Source: Alcaligenaceae bacterium
GTDB lineage: Bacteria; Pseudomonadota; Gammaproteobacteria; Burkholderiales; Burkholderiaceae_B
DNA: 56,415 bases
Reading direction: 5' to 3'
Assembly: GCA_947378965.1 (NCBI GenBank)
Contig: CANCMG010000015.1
Coordinates: 1-56,415, forward strand
Shown: in pieces, positions 1 to 9,241 of the stretch
Position numbering within the stretch: the stretch's first letter is position 1
Layout: the number at the start of each line of letters is the position of its first letter
Position numbers and translations under genes: made by a program
Notes under the pieces: model-generated
Databases searched by the model: none
Told to the model about the DNA's origin: nothing
Seen by the model: only the letters and a program-made list of their open reading frames with translations

Positions 1-426
1 AAAATAGCGCCACTAATATGAAACGTATCTATTGTCTCAATTACAGGGTAGAGTAAGGCTAGCTCAAAGCTGTGCACTGTTACGGCTTTGATTCTTTTAT
101 TCTGTATAACAGTCGTCCTCTCTAGCGAAATATAGTAGGTCTCATCAGCCGAATGGCCCGTATTAAACAATCTTGGTCGTTGCTCTGATTGTTGGTTGTG
201 TGCTTGGCTTACCTAACTTGGTCCGTGATCTGGGTTAAGTGTTTCAGTTAGGCATTCCGGTTTTATCGTTCGGCTGCGTAGCCCAGTCGCGTGAATCGAC
301 TCTCTAACGTTTTTCTCCTTAAGTACCGACGCCCGCGCGCGTTGACCTTCGCAGCGACTGCGCTTTAGTAGGCAAGTGGTTGCGCGCCGTTATTTCATCT
401 CTCCTTCAAATGGTTTGAATATCATC
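1..426. other. Non-coding left flank
   Basis: No convincing reading frame, RNA gene or terminator is visible here. The frame of the next gene stays open from about 376, but the part before 427 does not look like a signal peptide and is best read as untranslated leader. Any promoter of the downstream amide hydrolase should lie here; I could not pick one with confidence. Confidence 0.5.
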
Positions 427-1530
427 ATGTCAAAAAAATCTCTGTCAGCGCCATTGACTCAAACTCTTCTGGCGGCTTGCTTGACCTTCGCCTTGGGGGC
501 TCAAAGTGCGACGGCTTGTACGCGCGCGATGTACGTGGGCCCTGATAATGTTGTGGTCACAGGCCGCAATATGGATTGGAGCGAGAACATGGATGCCAAC
601 CTTTGGACCATCCCCAGAGGGACAGCACACGATGGCGCTGCCGGTAAAAACTCAATTAAATGGGTGTCTAAGTACGGCAGTGTGGTGGCAACGGCCTACG
701 ACATTGCTGCTGCCGATGGCATGAATGAAAAAGGCTTGGTGGCCAATACTTTGTATCTGGCGACTGCAAAGTGGGGCAGTGTGGGCACAAAACCAACGCT
801 ATCGGTTTCGCTATGGGCACAATACGCTTTGGATAATTTCGCGACAGTCGCCGAAGCCGTCACTGCCCTCAGGGCCGAGCCTTTTCGCATCGGGGCGCCT
901 AATTTGCCCAACGGTAGTCCGTCGTCGGTACACTTGTCTTTATCCGATCCAACCGGTGATTCGGCAATCTTCGAATACATCGAGGGAGTCTTAGTCATTC
1001 ATCATGGTAAACAATTTAAGGTGATGACCAACGAACCAAATTACGACACCCAGTTAGCCATTAATAGCTACTGGGCCGACGTGGGTGGCATGACCTTTTT
1101 ACCCGGTACCTTCAGCCCTTCAGATCGTTTTGCCAGAGCCTCGTTTATGGTTGGTGCCTTGCCAATGTCTTTAGACAAAAAATACGCGCCGGCGTTGCCC
1201 GATCAGTCGTTAGAAACTCAGGCTAGCCTGGGTGTGTTGGGCGTGATGCGGGCAGTTAGCGTACCGCTGGGTGAGGGGGTTGCAGGCAAACCAAACGTGT
1301 CAACTACGCTTTGGCGCAGCGTATCGGATCAAAAAAATAAAGTGTATTACTTTGATTCAGCGACTTCACCCAGTGCTTTTTGGGTCGACTTGAAACAGGT
1401 CGATTTCACGGCAGGGGCTCCGGTCAAAAAACTGACTATGGCAGGTGGTAAGACTTACTCGGGTAATGCCACTGCATTGTTTGCCAAGGCCACATTGTTT
1501 ACGCCTTTGCCGGTGGTGATTAAAGAGTAA
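427..1530 (+). CDS. Secreted linear amide C-N hydrolase (choloylglycine hydrolase / penicillin V acylase family)
   Basis: An N-terminal nucleophile hydrolase of 367 residues that cleaves linear amide bonds; family members act on bile salts, penicillin V or N-acyl homoserine lactones. The ATG at 427 gives a clean signal peptide (hydrophobic LLAACLTFALGA) ending in an ATA-C junction, so removal would expose Cys31 as the nucleophile, as expected for exported family members. The following residues fit the family: a GRNMDW motif about 14 residues after the Cys and a MTNEPNYD segment that should supply the oxyanion asparagine. The product is probably periplasmic. It stands alone on the plus strand and converges with the deacetylase. 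The substrate cannot be read from sequence; acylase or lactone-quenching activity are both possible. Confidence 0.85.
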   Translation: MSKKSLSAPLTQTLLAACLTFALGAQSATACTRAMYVGPDNVVVTGRNMDWSENMDANLWTIPRGTAHDGAAGKNSIKWVSKYGSVVATAYDIAAADGMNEKGLVANTLYLATAKWGSVGTKPTLSVSLWAQYALDNFATVAEAVTALRAEPFRIGAPNLPNGSPSSVHLSLSDPTGDSAIFEYIEGVLVIHHGKQFKVMTNEPNYDTQLAINSYWADVGGMTFLPGTFSPSDRFARASFMVGALPMSLDKKYAPALPDQSLETQASLGVLGVMRAVSVPLGEGVAGKPNVSTTLWRSVSDQKNKVYYFDSATSPSAFWVDLKQVDFTAGAPVKKLTMAGGKTYSGNATALFAKATLFTPLPVVIKE

Positions 1531-1673
1531 ACACTGGTTGCACTTCTACGCCTGTTGGCGGGTGTGGCACTTGAGATGATTTCAAGGCCGAACACCTCTC
1601 TGACGACTCGCAGCATTCAGCCTGAACACACCTCACACGCTTTGCGCTCAGCGGCATGTGCTTTGTCTCTTGG

Positions 1674-2585
1674 CTACTTTGGCATATAAGCAATATCTCT
1701 GCCGGGTACGACCCCAACGGGCAAGTTTTCAATATGCTGACAAATGGCGCCAGGCGTGGTGATCCAAAGCTCAGCTCGGTGTTTCATGATGTGTTCGATC
1801 ACACGCCTAAACTGCCTAAGGCGGTAAGGCTGCCCCAGAATAAAACTGTGTAGCACAATTGGCATGACCAACGGTCTGCGAGCCGACTCTTCAAGCATTT
1901 CGTCAAACTGATCAATGAGATTTTGACAATAGAGTTGTGAGGGAGTGCGGCGAGTCACTGCCTCGATCGAGTCGTTCAGGTCGTGTTGATAGGGTACCGA
2001 CAAGATCGGGCCATGGGTGGTTCTGAACCATACCGGCTGATCATCTAAAGACCAATCCATCATGTAACGATAGCCCGCTTCTTTGAGCAAATCGAGCGAG
2101 TGATGTGTTTGTGAGATGTAAGGCGCCAACCACCCCATCGGCGGCTTGCCCTCGTGGCGACGAATGGCCTCAGTCGCTTGAGTAATGCAGGCTTTCTCTT
2201 GCTCATAACTCATGTCGACCTGACGTTCGGCATTGGTTCGGCCGTGTCCTACGATTTCGTCACCTCTGCGACTAAAGGCTTTAATCATCTCGGGGCAATA
2301 GTCATACAGCGCTGTATTGATTAACAGGGCATACGGAAACTGATAGGCCTCTGCCAAGTCAAGCAGCCGCCAGGCGCCAACGCGATTGCCGTAATCCCGC
2401 CAGGCAAAACTGCGGGTGTTCGGCTGCGGGCCCGGGCCGCCGTAGTCGTTGCCAATCCCTTCACCAAAAGAAAAATGCTCAACATTTAAGCTGAAATGCA
2501 CTGCCAGACGCTTACCGTCGGGCCAACTGTAGTCGGGTCGAGCGTTGATGGAGCTATAGTCATAACGATGATGAGTTTTAAGCAT
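1674..2585 (-). CDS. Polysaccharide deacetylase-family protein (NodB fold, PuuE-like)
   Basis: A 303-residue cytoplasmic-looking protein without signal peptide. It begins with a Y-D-Y-S-S segment and has the compact NodB-type barrel pattern (HFSLNVEHF, GDEIVGHGRTNAE, GWLAPYISQTHHSLDLL). This resembles the allantoinase PuuE/peptidoglycan deacetylase branch that hydrolyses C-N bonds of small or polymeric substrates, rather than secreted chitin deacetylases. I prefer the ATG at 2585; a TTG six codons upstream (2603) is the only other near start. It is a single gene convergent with the amide hydrolase. The substrate is unknown; allantoin-like amides are a reasonable guess because the window is rich in small-molecule catabolism. 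Confidence 0.75.
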   Translation of the reverse strand: MLKTHHRYDYSSINARPDYSWPDGKRLAVHFSLNVEHFSFGEGIGNDYGGPGPQPNTRSFAWRDYGNRVGAWRLLDLAEAYQFPYALLINTALYDYCPEMIKAFSRRGDEIVGHGRTNAERQVDMSYEQEKACITQATEAIRRHEGKPPMGWLAPYISQTHHSLDLLKEAGYRYMMDWSLDDQPVWFRTTHGPILSVPYQHDLNDSIEAVTRRTPSQLYCQNLIDQFDEMLEESARRPLVMPIVLHSFILGQPYRLRQFRRVIEHIMKHRAELWITTPGAICQHIENLPVGVVPGRDIAYMPK

Positions 2586-2964
2586 GATGAGTCTCAAGGG
2601 CAATGAGCTAAGTCAAAAAGAGCCAAGGCTCAGTGTAAAGCAAGTTATCTGAGGTCGCGACGATCAGACGGGGACCACACCGGGGCCCCAAAACAAATAC
2701 GCATAGACGAGCGTTCTGGGGTCGATCAGCGTCGTGATCCCGTATTCTGCGAAAACGTAGACATTGTCTGTTAGCATTTATAGAGCACGGATATTGCAGG
2801 GCTGATTGTCAACATAGTATCTTTATCAGGTATCGTTTCTGTTGGGCTAAGAATTAACACCAGTGTTGCTCTGTTGGGTCACGCTTGACAGTGCGTTAAA
2901 CGGCTCAAAAAACGTAGTGCTGAAAGCCCTTAACACGCAGTTTTTCTAGTGAGGTTTTAAAAAA
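2586..2964. other. Divergent intergenic region
   Basis: A gene-free stretch of about 380 bases between the divergent deacetylase and VOC genes, so it should hold both promoters. A GTGAGG ribosome-binding site precedes the VOC start, and TTGACA occurs near 2886. A GGGG...CCCC hairpin lies near 2672-2692. Nothing else is supportable. Confidence 0.4.
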
Positions 2965-3399
2965 ATGTCTGCTCAAGCTGCATCAATGCCCCCTTTTCAT
3001 TTGGCTTTTCCGGTGCGTGATATCGAAGAGGCCCGTCAGTTTTATGTTGGAGTATTGGGCTGTGGCGAAGGCCGTAGCGCCCCAGACTGGGTTGACTTTG
3101 ATTTTTATGGGCATCAAGTGGTTGCCCACTTAGCGCCTGACGAGTGTGGCCACAAACAAACCAGCGCGGTAGATGATCATCAAGTGCCTGTGCGTCATTT
3201 TGGGGCGGTGTTATCGATCCCGCAATGGGAAGCCATGGCCACAAAGCTCAAGGCAGTCGGTACAAAGTTTGTGATCGAGCCCTACACCCGCTTTAAAGGC
3301 GAGGTTGGTGAACAATCAACCATGTTTTTCATGGATCCGTCGGGCAATGCCATTGAGTTCAAGGCGTTTGCGAACATGAGTTCGCTATTCGCAAAATAA
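2965..3399 (+). CDS. VOC-family protein (glyoxalase/dioxygenase fold)
   Basis: A 144-residue vicinal-oxygen-chelate protein. The first half-module begins FHLAFPVRDIEEARQFYVGV, with a His as candidate metal ligand. The C-terminal half ends in a FFMDPSGNAIEFKAF motif, whose Glu is the usual last metal ligand. An internal His (PVRHFGAVL) is the third likely ligand. It is probably a single-chain glyoxalase/dioxygenase-like enzyme, cytoplasmic, of unknown substrate. The start is supported by a GTGAGG motif 10-15 bases upstream of the ATG. It is monocistronic; the next plus-strand gene is 5 kb away. Confidence 0.8.
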   Translation: MSAQAASMPPFHLAFPVRDIEEARQFYVGVLGCGEGRSAPDWVDFDFYGHQVVAHLAPDECGHKQTSAVDDHQVPVRHFGAVLSIPQWEAMATKLKAVGTKFVIEPYTRFKGEVGEQSTMFFMDPSGNAIEFKAFANMSSLFAK

Positions 3400-3498
3400 C
3401 GCAGTGATGTGAGAGTGTGCGGTGCTACCGTATGAGGCGAGGCGTCTGAAGGTGTAAGGTAGCGTGCTCTTGGCTCGCTCACCTTACGTCTCTCTGTG

Positions 3499-3515
3499 CC
3501 AGCCAGCTTGGCTGG
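3499..3515 (-). terminator. Hairpin directly after the microprotein stop codon
   Basis: CCAGCCA and TGGCTGG form a perfect 7-bp stem around a 3-base loop immediately beyond the minus-strand stop codon at 3516-3518. No T-run follows, so it may be a weak terminator or a 3' stabilising hairpin. It would close the leftward transcript that includes the Bug receptor. Confidence 0.35.
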
Positions 3516-3647
3516 TCAAGACGACTGATGAATCACCCACCAAAGTGTCAGTGCTGATGGCCCGAACAGTAAGAGCATGAGTGTCCAAAGAGCTGTTTGA
3601 CTGGTGCCGCTAGCTGGCGCTTCGTGGTGCGACGTTTCGTGTTGCAT
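3516..3647 (-). CDS. Small His-rich single-helix membrane protein (43 aa), unknown function
   Basis: A short frame that usual length cut-offs would miss. The ATG at 3647 is preceded on the minus strand by AAGAGG six bases upstream, one of the better Shine-Dalgarno sites in the window. The product starts MQHETSHHEAPASG, with four histidines in the first eight residues, followed by one predicted transmembrane helix (TALWTLMLLLFGPSALTLWWVI) and a short tail. It lies 59 bases downstream of the Bug receptor gene on the same strand and ends directly at a hairpin, so it is probably the last cistron of that operon. I do not recognise a family. The His cluster suggests metal or heme contact, which is inference. 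Confidence 0.55.
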   Translation of the reverse strand: MQHETSHHEAPASGTSQTALWTLMLLLFGPSALTLWWVIHQSS

Positions 3648-3706
3648 AGTTGCCTCTTCAAAAAATGTTGTCGATCTATTATTCCATACATACATGTGTT
3701 GACCTT

Positions 3707-4708
3707 TTACTCGGCCTTGATTCCATTCTTTCTCATCAGCGCAGTCAATTTGATGATATCTGCCGCAATCTCTGCGGCAAACGCTTGTGGAGTGCTACTG
3801 ATGGCTTCAGAGCCTTGCTCAGCAAATAGTTTTTGCGTAGCTGGGTCGCGAGCGATTAAGGCGACTTCGGCAGCGAGCCTATTCACAATCGCTGGCGGCG
3901 TACCGGCTGCTGCAAGCATGCCAACCTTCAGCGTCACGTCGTAGTCTGGGTAGCCGGCTTCGGCTACCGTTGGTACGTCTGGTAATAAAGGCGAACGCTT
4001 GTTGCTGGTCACTGCTAGGGCTCGTAATTTACCGCCTCTGATGTGGGGTAGTGCAGTCGATGTTGTCTCGATCATCATTGAGGTTTGTCCGGCCACCGTA
4101 TCGGCCAAGCCCGGCGCATTACCCTTGTAATGAACCGCGGTAAATTGTGCGCCCGAGGCCATCGTGAGTAGTTCGACGGCTAAATTTGCCGAGCCACCGC
4201 TGCCACCCGTTGCGACGTTGATCTGCTTGGGCTTTGCCTTAGCAAGCGCGACGAGCTCTTGCAATGTGTTTGCCGGTAAAGACGGATGCACCACGACGAA
4301 CAATGATATTTGCGTCAATAAACTGATGGGTGCAAAGTCTTTGTTCGTGTCATAGGGCAGAGTGGCAAATAACCCTGGATTCATCGTGAGTGCCGACGTA
4401 ATGGTGCCGGTGACTAACAAGGTATAGCCATCAGGTGGGCTCTTTGCAACTGACTGACTACCAATAATTGTGCTGGCGCCTGGGCGATTTTCAATAATCA
4501 CTTGCTGCCCAAGTTGCTCGGATAACTTTTTTGCGTAGATCCGCGCCGTAATGTCGATATTGCCGCCGGCGGTGTATGGCACAACAATTTTGATAGGGCG
4601 GTTTGGATAGTCAGATTGTGCGTGCGTGACTTGTGTGGCGTTTAGCAGCCCGAGGGTGCAGGCAAACAAGACCAAGGCGATGCGTTTGACTCCACTCTGC
4701 AACATCAT
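3707..4708 (-). CDS. Bug-family tripartite tricarboxylate transporter receptor
   Basis: A periplasmic solute receptor of the Bug (Bordetella uptake gene)/TctC family, about 333 residues. The signal peptide runs to a VTHA-QS site and the mature protein starts DYPNRPIKIVVPYTAGG, the family hallmark. Further family blocks are VIIENRPGAS, AKSPPDGYTLL and ALAVTSNKRSPLLPDVPTVAEAG. Receptors of this family bind carboxylates or related acids and usually work with TctA/TctB-type membrane partners, none of which is in this window. The ATG at 4708 (or the adjacent one at 4705) is chosen because it begins the signal peptide; the frame extends upstream without a plausible leader. It follows a MetE-like gene with a 188-base gap. 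Confidence 0.9.
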   Translation of the reverse strand: MMLQSGVKRIALVLFACTLGLLNATQVTHAQSDYPNRPIKIVVPYTAGGNIDITARIYAKKLSEQLGQQVIIENRPGASTIIGSQSVAKSPPDGYTLLVTGTITSALTMNPGLFATLPYDTNKDFAPISLLTQISLFVVVHPSLPANTLQELVALAKAKPKQINVATGGSGGSANLAVELLTMASGAQFTAVHYKGNAPGLADTVAGQTSMMIETTSTALPHIRGGKLRALAVTSNKRSPLLPDVPTVAEAGYPDYDVTLKVGMLAAAGTPPAIVNRLAAEVALIARDPATQKLFAEQGSEAISSTPQAFAAEIAADIIKLTALMRKNGIKAE

Positions 4709-4896
4709 TCTTTGAACGTTTTGTTTCAAGTCAGTCTCCAGAAAAAATCCTTGCCGCTTCAGATGGTAGAACAAGCAATACACTTTTTATTGCATTCAGC
4801 TTCACTGCATTAGAGGGTGAGTCAAGCAATGGATGGTCGCTGTCAAATACGTCGCCGCTTGAGGCGAGGTAAATCTCAAAGTATGCCCTCAGTGCT

Positions 4897-5946
4897 TTAA
4901 ACGATGCCAAGCTCAGCGCGCACTAGCCCCGCGCCTTGGCTGAGCGCGCAGAGTTTTCCGTACGCGACATTGCGCGGCAGATATTTCATACCGCAGTCTG
5001 GCGCCGGGATTAATTGCTCGGCTTTCACAAATTTCAAGCCAGCTCGAATACGACTTGCTACCTGCTCGGCTGTCTCGATTTGTGTGTTGCCAAGATCTAA
5101 GACTCCCAGCATAATTTTTTTACCAGCCAAATCGGCCAATACGCCCAGATCCAGTTTGGGTTGAGCCGCCTCGATTGAAATCTGCGTCGCAATCGAATCG
5201 CCGAGGCCGGGTAAAAATGAATAGCCAGTTGGCTTTTGCCCTTTGACGACTGCTGCATAGCCAAAGCATAGGTGCACAATCGTGGGCACACTAATCCCCT
5301 GCAGGGCGCGGTTGATGGCTTTGACGGCGTAGCGTTTAGCCGCCTCAGGGTCGTGGCGTAACCAAGGCTCGTCAAGCTGGATGAAGTCTGCGCCTGCGGC
5401 CTGCAAGGCAAGCGCCTCGGCATTCACGGCCGCGGCAAAGTCCATCACCATGGCTTCTTCGTCGCGGTAGAACTCATCTTTAGCTTGTTGTCCCATCGTA
5501 AATGGGCCTGGCAGCGTCACCTTGGTTAAGCGGTCAGTGTGCTGTTTTAAAAACTTGAAGTCTTCGACCTCAACGGACTGCACGCGGGTGATTTTGCCAA
5601 CCACACGCGGTATCAGCGTCTCAAGTCCGTTTTGCGAACGAATCACAGCGGGGTTTTGGTCGTCGATGCCATCCAAAGAGTTGGCAAAGCGGTTTGAATA
5701 GCTTTCGCGCCTGATCTCACCGTCTGTGATGATGTCGATGCCAGCGCTCTCCATTTCTTGAATGGCAAGCTTGGTGGCGTCGTCTTGCGCGGCCTGCAGT
5801 TGTTCGGGGGCAACACGCCAGAGTTCGCGCAAGCGCGTACGCGGCACACCCTGTGCGAGCAGTGCGTGATCCACGAGCCATGCGGGTTGCGGGTAGCTGC
5901 CCACAACAGTGGTCGGCAAAATGGGGGGAGTTGTTTTCGCTGTCAT
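4897..5946 (-). CDS. MetE C-terminal-type (cobalamin-independent methionine synthase family) protein
   Basis: A 349-residue TIM-barrel protein matching the catalytic C-terminal domain of MetE without its N-terminal duplicate. The start TTVVGSYPQP is characteristic. The likely zinc ligands are present: a VHLCFGY segment (His and Cys separated by one residue) and a late Cys in PAPDCGMKYLPR. Short stand-alone versions transfer methyl groups to small thiols or act in catabolism and need not be methionine synthases. It starts 19 bases after the stop of an upstream Bug receptor and is followed by another, so it is probably co-transcribed with solute uptake. Uptake and demethylation of a methylated acid is a plausible role, but that is inference. 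Confidence 0.85.
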   Translation of the reverse strand: MTAKTTPPILPTTVVGSYPQPAWLVDHALLAQGVPRTRLRELWRVAPEQLQAAQDDATKLAIQEMESAGIDIITDGEIRRESYSNRFANSLDGIDDQNPAVIRSQNGLETLIPRVVGKITRVQSVEVEDFKFLKQHTDRLTKVTLPGPFTMGQQAKDEFYRDEEAMVMDFAAAVNAEALALQAAGADFIQLDEPWLRHDPEAAKRYAVKAINRALQGISVPTIVHLCFGYAAVVKGQKPTGYSFLPGLGDSIATQISIEAAQPKLDLGVLADLAGKKIMLGVLDLGNTQIETAEQVASRIRAGLKFVKAEQLIPAPDCGMKYLPRNVAYGKLCALSQGAGLVRAELGIV

Positions 5947-5965
5947 TCAAAAAAATCTTTTAACA

Positions 5966-6964
5966 TTAGTTCGCGGTTGCGCCAGAATCTTTGACGATCT
6001 TGGTCCACTTGACCAGTTCGGTGACGGTATACGCGTTGAAGTCTTTTGTGTTCATCGGAGTGACAATCAAGCCAAGTTCGATGAAGCGTTTTTGCGTAGC
6101 GGGGTCATTCAAGATCGTCATTGTGGCGGCATAGAGTTTGTCGATCACGTTCTGAGGTAAGCCTGCGGGGCCTGCCAAGCCCCACCAGGGGAGCAGGTCA
6201 TAGCCTTGGACTGTATCGCTAATGGGGGGGACTTCAGGGGCAATTGGGCTGCGTGTGGTGGTGGCAATACCCAGTGCCCTCAGCCGACCCGACTGCACAT
6301 GTGGATAAATGACAGGCACGTGATAGAACGCCATCGAGACTTCTCCGGCAAAAAGATCACTAAAACCTTGGGTGATATTTTTGTACGGAATATGTCTGAT
6401 GTCGATGCCCGCTAGAGTCTTCAGTAACTCACCCGCCATGTGTGGCGAGGTACCAGAACCTGCCGAGATATAAGTGAGCTTGCCGGGGTTTGCTTTTGCA
6501 TACGCAATCAACTCGGCCATGTTGGTGGCCGGGATTTTAGGATTGATCGCCAACATATTTGGCGCGGCAACCATCAGCGCGATATGCGTGAAATCTTTGA
6601 TCGGATCAAAGGGGATATTGGGATAAAGCGCTGGGTTGGTTGCATGCGTCGCGCTTGTTGAAAACGAAAGTGTGTAACCATCGGGTGCGGCTTTGGCGGT
6701 TGCATCAGCCGAGATATTGCCCCCAGCGCCAGACTTGTTGTCGACCACCACGGTCTGACCAAGGATGTCGCCGAGCTTCTGGGCGTACAGTCTGGCAATG
6801 ACGTCGGTTGTTGTGCCTGCAGAGTAGGGCACCAGAAATTTAATCGATCGGTTGGGATAGTCTTGCGACTGCGCGTGAGCGCTGAACATAGGTAAAGTGC
6901 CGGTCAGAGCGATAGCCAACATACCAACCAGTTGAGCCAGTTTTGAGCGTGAAAAGCGCAACAT
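5966..6964 (-). CDS. Bug-family tripartite tricarboxylate transporter receptor
   Basis: The second Bug/TctC receptor, 332 residues. The ATG at 6964 has an AAAGGA site seven bases upstream and opens a signal peptide ending SAHA-QS. The mature N-terminus DYPNRSIKFLVPYSAG, the VVVDNKSGAGGNISAD block and the AAPDGYTLSF block are family-typical. It lies 19 bases upstream of the MetE-like gene and 253 bases downstream of the dehydrogenase gene, all on the minus strand. No membrane subunit is encoded nearby. The bound solute cannot be deduced; a dicarboxylate or hydroxy acid would fit the adjacent decarboxylating dehydrogenase. Confidence 0.9.
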   Translation of the reverse strand: MLRFSRSKLAQLVGMLAIALTGTLPMFSAHAQSQDYPNRSIKFLVPYSAGTTTDVIARLYAQKLGDILGQTVVVDNKSGAGGNISADATAKAAPDGYTLSFSTSATHATNPALYPNIPFDPIKDFTHIALMVAAPNMLAINPKIPATNMAELIAYAKANPGKLTYISAGSGTSPHMAGELLKTLAGIDIRHIPYKNITQGFSDLFAGEVSMAFYHVPVIYPHVQSGRLRALGIATTTRSPIAPEVPPISDTVQGYDLLPWWGLAGPAGLPQNVIDKLYAATMTILNDPATQKRFIELGLIVTPMNTKDFNAYTVTELVKWTKIVKDSGATAN

Positions 6965-7217
6965 TGCGGTTCCTTTTGAGTGTCTGTCTGTATCAGTTTT
7001 TGCCACGGAGTCTCTGCTTGATAGTCATGCGCCCTGCGGCAGCGTCAAGGCCTCTTGTACGCTCAGTGTAAAGCGCAAACCTCGTTAGCGGGCGGGTTTT
7101 ATATAGAGGTGAACCTGTATTGACAGGCCTCAAATAATCAGAAGAGCTTTTTGAGCGAGGCCGCGAGGAGGCAACGCAAGCCCAGCAAAGGCCCCCAACG
7201 CGCCGTTTGCAGAAAGG

Positions 7218-8249
7218 CTAGGCGCTTTTGAGTCGCTTAACCAACGCTTCAGTAAACGCGACTGTAGTAGCTTTTCCACCCAAGTCCGTCGTCTTGACAT
7301 TGTCTTGATTCAGCGTCAGATCAATCGCGGTGCGCAGACGCGTAGCAAGCTCAGGGTGCCCAACGTGGTCAAGCATGAGCCCAGAGGCCAATAATAGTGA
7401 AATTGGGTTGGCGATCCCTTTGCCAGCAATATCTGGAGCCGTACCATGCACGGCTTCAAATATTGCAACATCCTTACCAATATTCGCACCCGGGGCCAGG
7501 CCAAGGCCGCCGACCAAACCGGCGAGCTCGTCTGACAAAATATCGCCAAACAAGTTCGAGCATAAAAGCATGTCGAACTGCCACGGGTTGAGCACAAGCT
7601 GCATGGCGCAGGCGTCAACAATACGGTCATCCACTGCGACACGGCCTTCGTATTCACGCGCGACGTTGCGAGCCTCTTCTAAAAATAATCCGGTCAAGAC
7701 TTTAAGGACGTTTGCCTTGTGTACGATCGTGATTTTTTTGCGACCATGTTTAACCGCGTATTCAAAAGCATAGCGCGCGATGCGGTTGATGCCGACGCGG
7801 GTGTTGGCCCCCGAGGACAACGCTACCGCGCGTGGGTCATCCCCGACCGGAAGATAGTGCTCATGCGCCACATAAAAACCTTCAAGGTTCTCACGAATCA
7901 AGACGATATCAATTTTGTCAAAGCGGCCGGGAACAATTGTTAAAGCAGGGCGCACATTAGCGTATAAGCCAAAGGTCTCACGCAACCGAACGTTGGCCGA
8001 GCGAAAGCCCTCGCCAATTGGGGTTGAGAGCGGGCCTTTCAGTGCCAAACCATTTTTACGAATGCTATCAATCAGTGCCGGCGGCATCGGGTCGCCACAA
8101 GCGTTAAACGCGGCCATCCCGGCGAGTTGGGTCTCCCACTTGAATGGGGCACCTAAGGCCTCAAGCACGGCAATGGTGGCTTTGACAACCTCAGGGCCAA
8201 TGCCATCGCCTGGAATGAGGGTGGTTGGGATCGGGTTGAGTGTGGTCAT
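7218..8249 (-). CDS. Isocitrate/isopropylmalate dehydrogenase-family beta-decarboxylating dehydrogenase
   Basis: A 343-residue NAD(P)-dependent enzyme that oxidises and decarboxylates a malate-type 2-hydroxy acid. Visible motifs are IPGDGIGPEV at the N-terminus, substrate-binding arginines in SANVRLRETFGLYANVRP, the RENLEGFY block, the catalytic lysine region HKANVLK, the metal-binding aspartates in SNLFGDILSDELAGL, and the cofactor loop EAVHGTAPDIAGKGIANP. The YANVRP and ENLEGFY forms resemble NAD-dependent isocitrate dehydrogenase-like or tartrate/homoisocitrate-type enzymes more than LeuB. It heads a leftward group with Bug receptors and a MetE-like gene and is divergent from the PhyH gene; the 119-base gap holds both promoters. 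The exact substrate is uncertain. Confidence 0.85.
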   Translation of the reverse strand: MTTLNPIPTTLIPGDGIGPEVVKATIAVLEALGAPFKWETQLAGMAAFNACGDPMPPALIDSIRKNGLALKGPLSTPIGEGFRSANVRLRETFGLYANVRPALTIVPGRFDKIDIVLIRENLEGFYVAHEHYLPVGDDPRAVALSSGANTRVGINRIARYAFEYAVKHGRKKITIVHKANVLKVLTGLFLEEARNVAREYEGRVAVDDRIVDACAMQLVLNPWQFDMLLCSNLFGDILSDELAGLVGGLGLAPGANIGKDVAIFEAVHGTAPDIAGKGIANPISLLLASGLMLDHVGHPELATRLRTAIDLTLNQDNVKTTDLGGKATTVAFTEALVKRLKSA

Positions 8250-8368
8250 GTTGTTTACGCTCTAGTGTTAAGTATTGCTTGTCAGGCGTGGCTAAAATCA
8301 ATGAATCCGCTAATATTAACGGTATTGATTCACGGCATCGCTTGGCCCCTTCAAAAAAGAGACTGATT

Positions 8369-9241
8369 ATGAACTTGACCCCCGCTCAATTGGCGCAGTT
8401 TGATAAAGACGGCTACCTGTTTTTCCCGGGTTTATTCACCCCTGAAGAAACCAAAACCTTGAACGCTGCAGTGCCAGAGCTTTACAGCCGGCGCGAAGCC
8501 TTCAATGTGCGTGAAAAAGGTAGCGATGCGGTGCGCACCAACTTTGCGGCGCATATGTATAGCGAGCCCTTTGCCAAGCTGGGGCGTCACCCGCGCATGA
8601 TCAGGCCGGTTGAAGAGCTGTTTGGCGAAAAGCTTTACATGCATCAGTTCAAAATCAACGGCAAGATGGCGTTTGAAGGTGATGTCTGGCAGTGGCATCA
8701 AGATTACGGCACGTGGTTGAATGACGACATGATGCCCACCGAGCGCGCCATGAATATTGCGATTTTCTTGGATGACGTGAACCCCTTTAACGGCCCGTTG
8801 ATGTTCATCCCTGGTAGTCATAAAAAGGGTGTGATTGAGGCCAAGCACGATCTCACTACAACGAGCTATCCGCTCTGGACAGTTGATAACGCACTCATTA
8901 CGCAGCTAGTTGCCCGTGCGGGTGACAAAAATGGCGGCATCGTCAGCCCAACCGGTCCAGCGGGTTCAATGATTTTGTTTCATAGCTGTTTGGTGCATGC
9001 CTCGGCCAGCAACCTATCGCCCTGGAACCGCAACGCGGTTTACTTAAGCTTGTGTGCAGTCTCGAATCACATTCGTCGTCACAAGCGCCCTGAATTCATC
9101 GCACATCGTGATTTCACGCCGATTGAATGCTTGCCCGATGACTGCCTGACCAAGCCCTACCCGATCGACTTGCCTTGGGGTAAAGGCATGCCCGCGAGTG
9201 CACTCGAAACTTCACTTGAAGAAGTGCAGGTGGCTGCATGA
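8369..9241 (+). CDS. Phytanoyl-CoA dioxygenase (PhyH)-family Fe(II)/2-oxoglutarate oxygenase
   Basis: A 290-residue non-heme iron oxygenase. The facial triad is visible as His110 and Asp112 (WHQDYGTW) and His210 (CLVHASASN); an Arg about 10 residues later (NRNAV) probably binds 2-oxoglutarate. The PGSHKKG loop is typical of PhyH and ectoine hydroxylase-like members. The frame is open upstream to 8240, but the ATG at 8369 starts the fold correctly (LTPAQLAQFDKDGYLFFPGLF). The stop overlaps the next gene's start (ATGA at 9238), so the two are translationally coupled. The oxygenase may hydroxylate a small substrate for the downstream oxidoreductase, which is inference. Confidence 0.88.
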   Translation: MNLTPAQLAQFDKDGYLFFPGLFTPEETKTLNAAVPELYSRREAFNVREKGSDAVRTNFAAHMYSEPFAKLGRHPRMIRPVEELFGEKLYMHQFKINGKMAFEGDVWQWHQDYGTWLNDDMMPTERAMNIAIFLDDVNPFNGPLMFIPGSHKKGVIEAKHDLTTTSYPLWTVDNALITQLVARAGDKNGGIVSPTGPAGSMILFHSCLVHASASNLSPWNRNAVYLSLCAVSNHIRRHKRPEFIAHRDFTPIECLPDDCLTKPYPIDLPWGKGMPASALETSLEEVQVAA

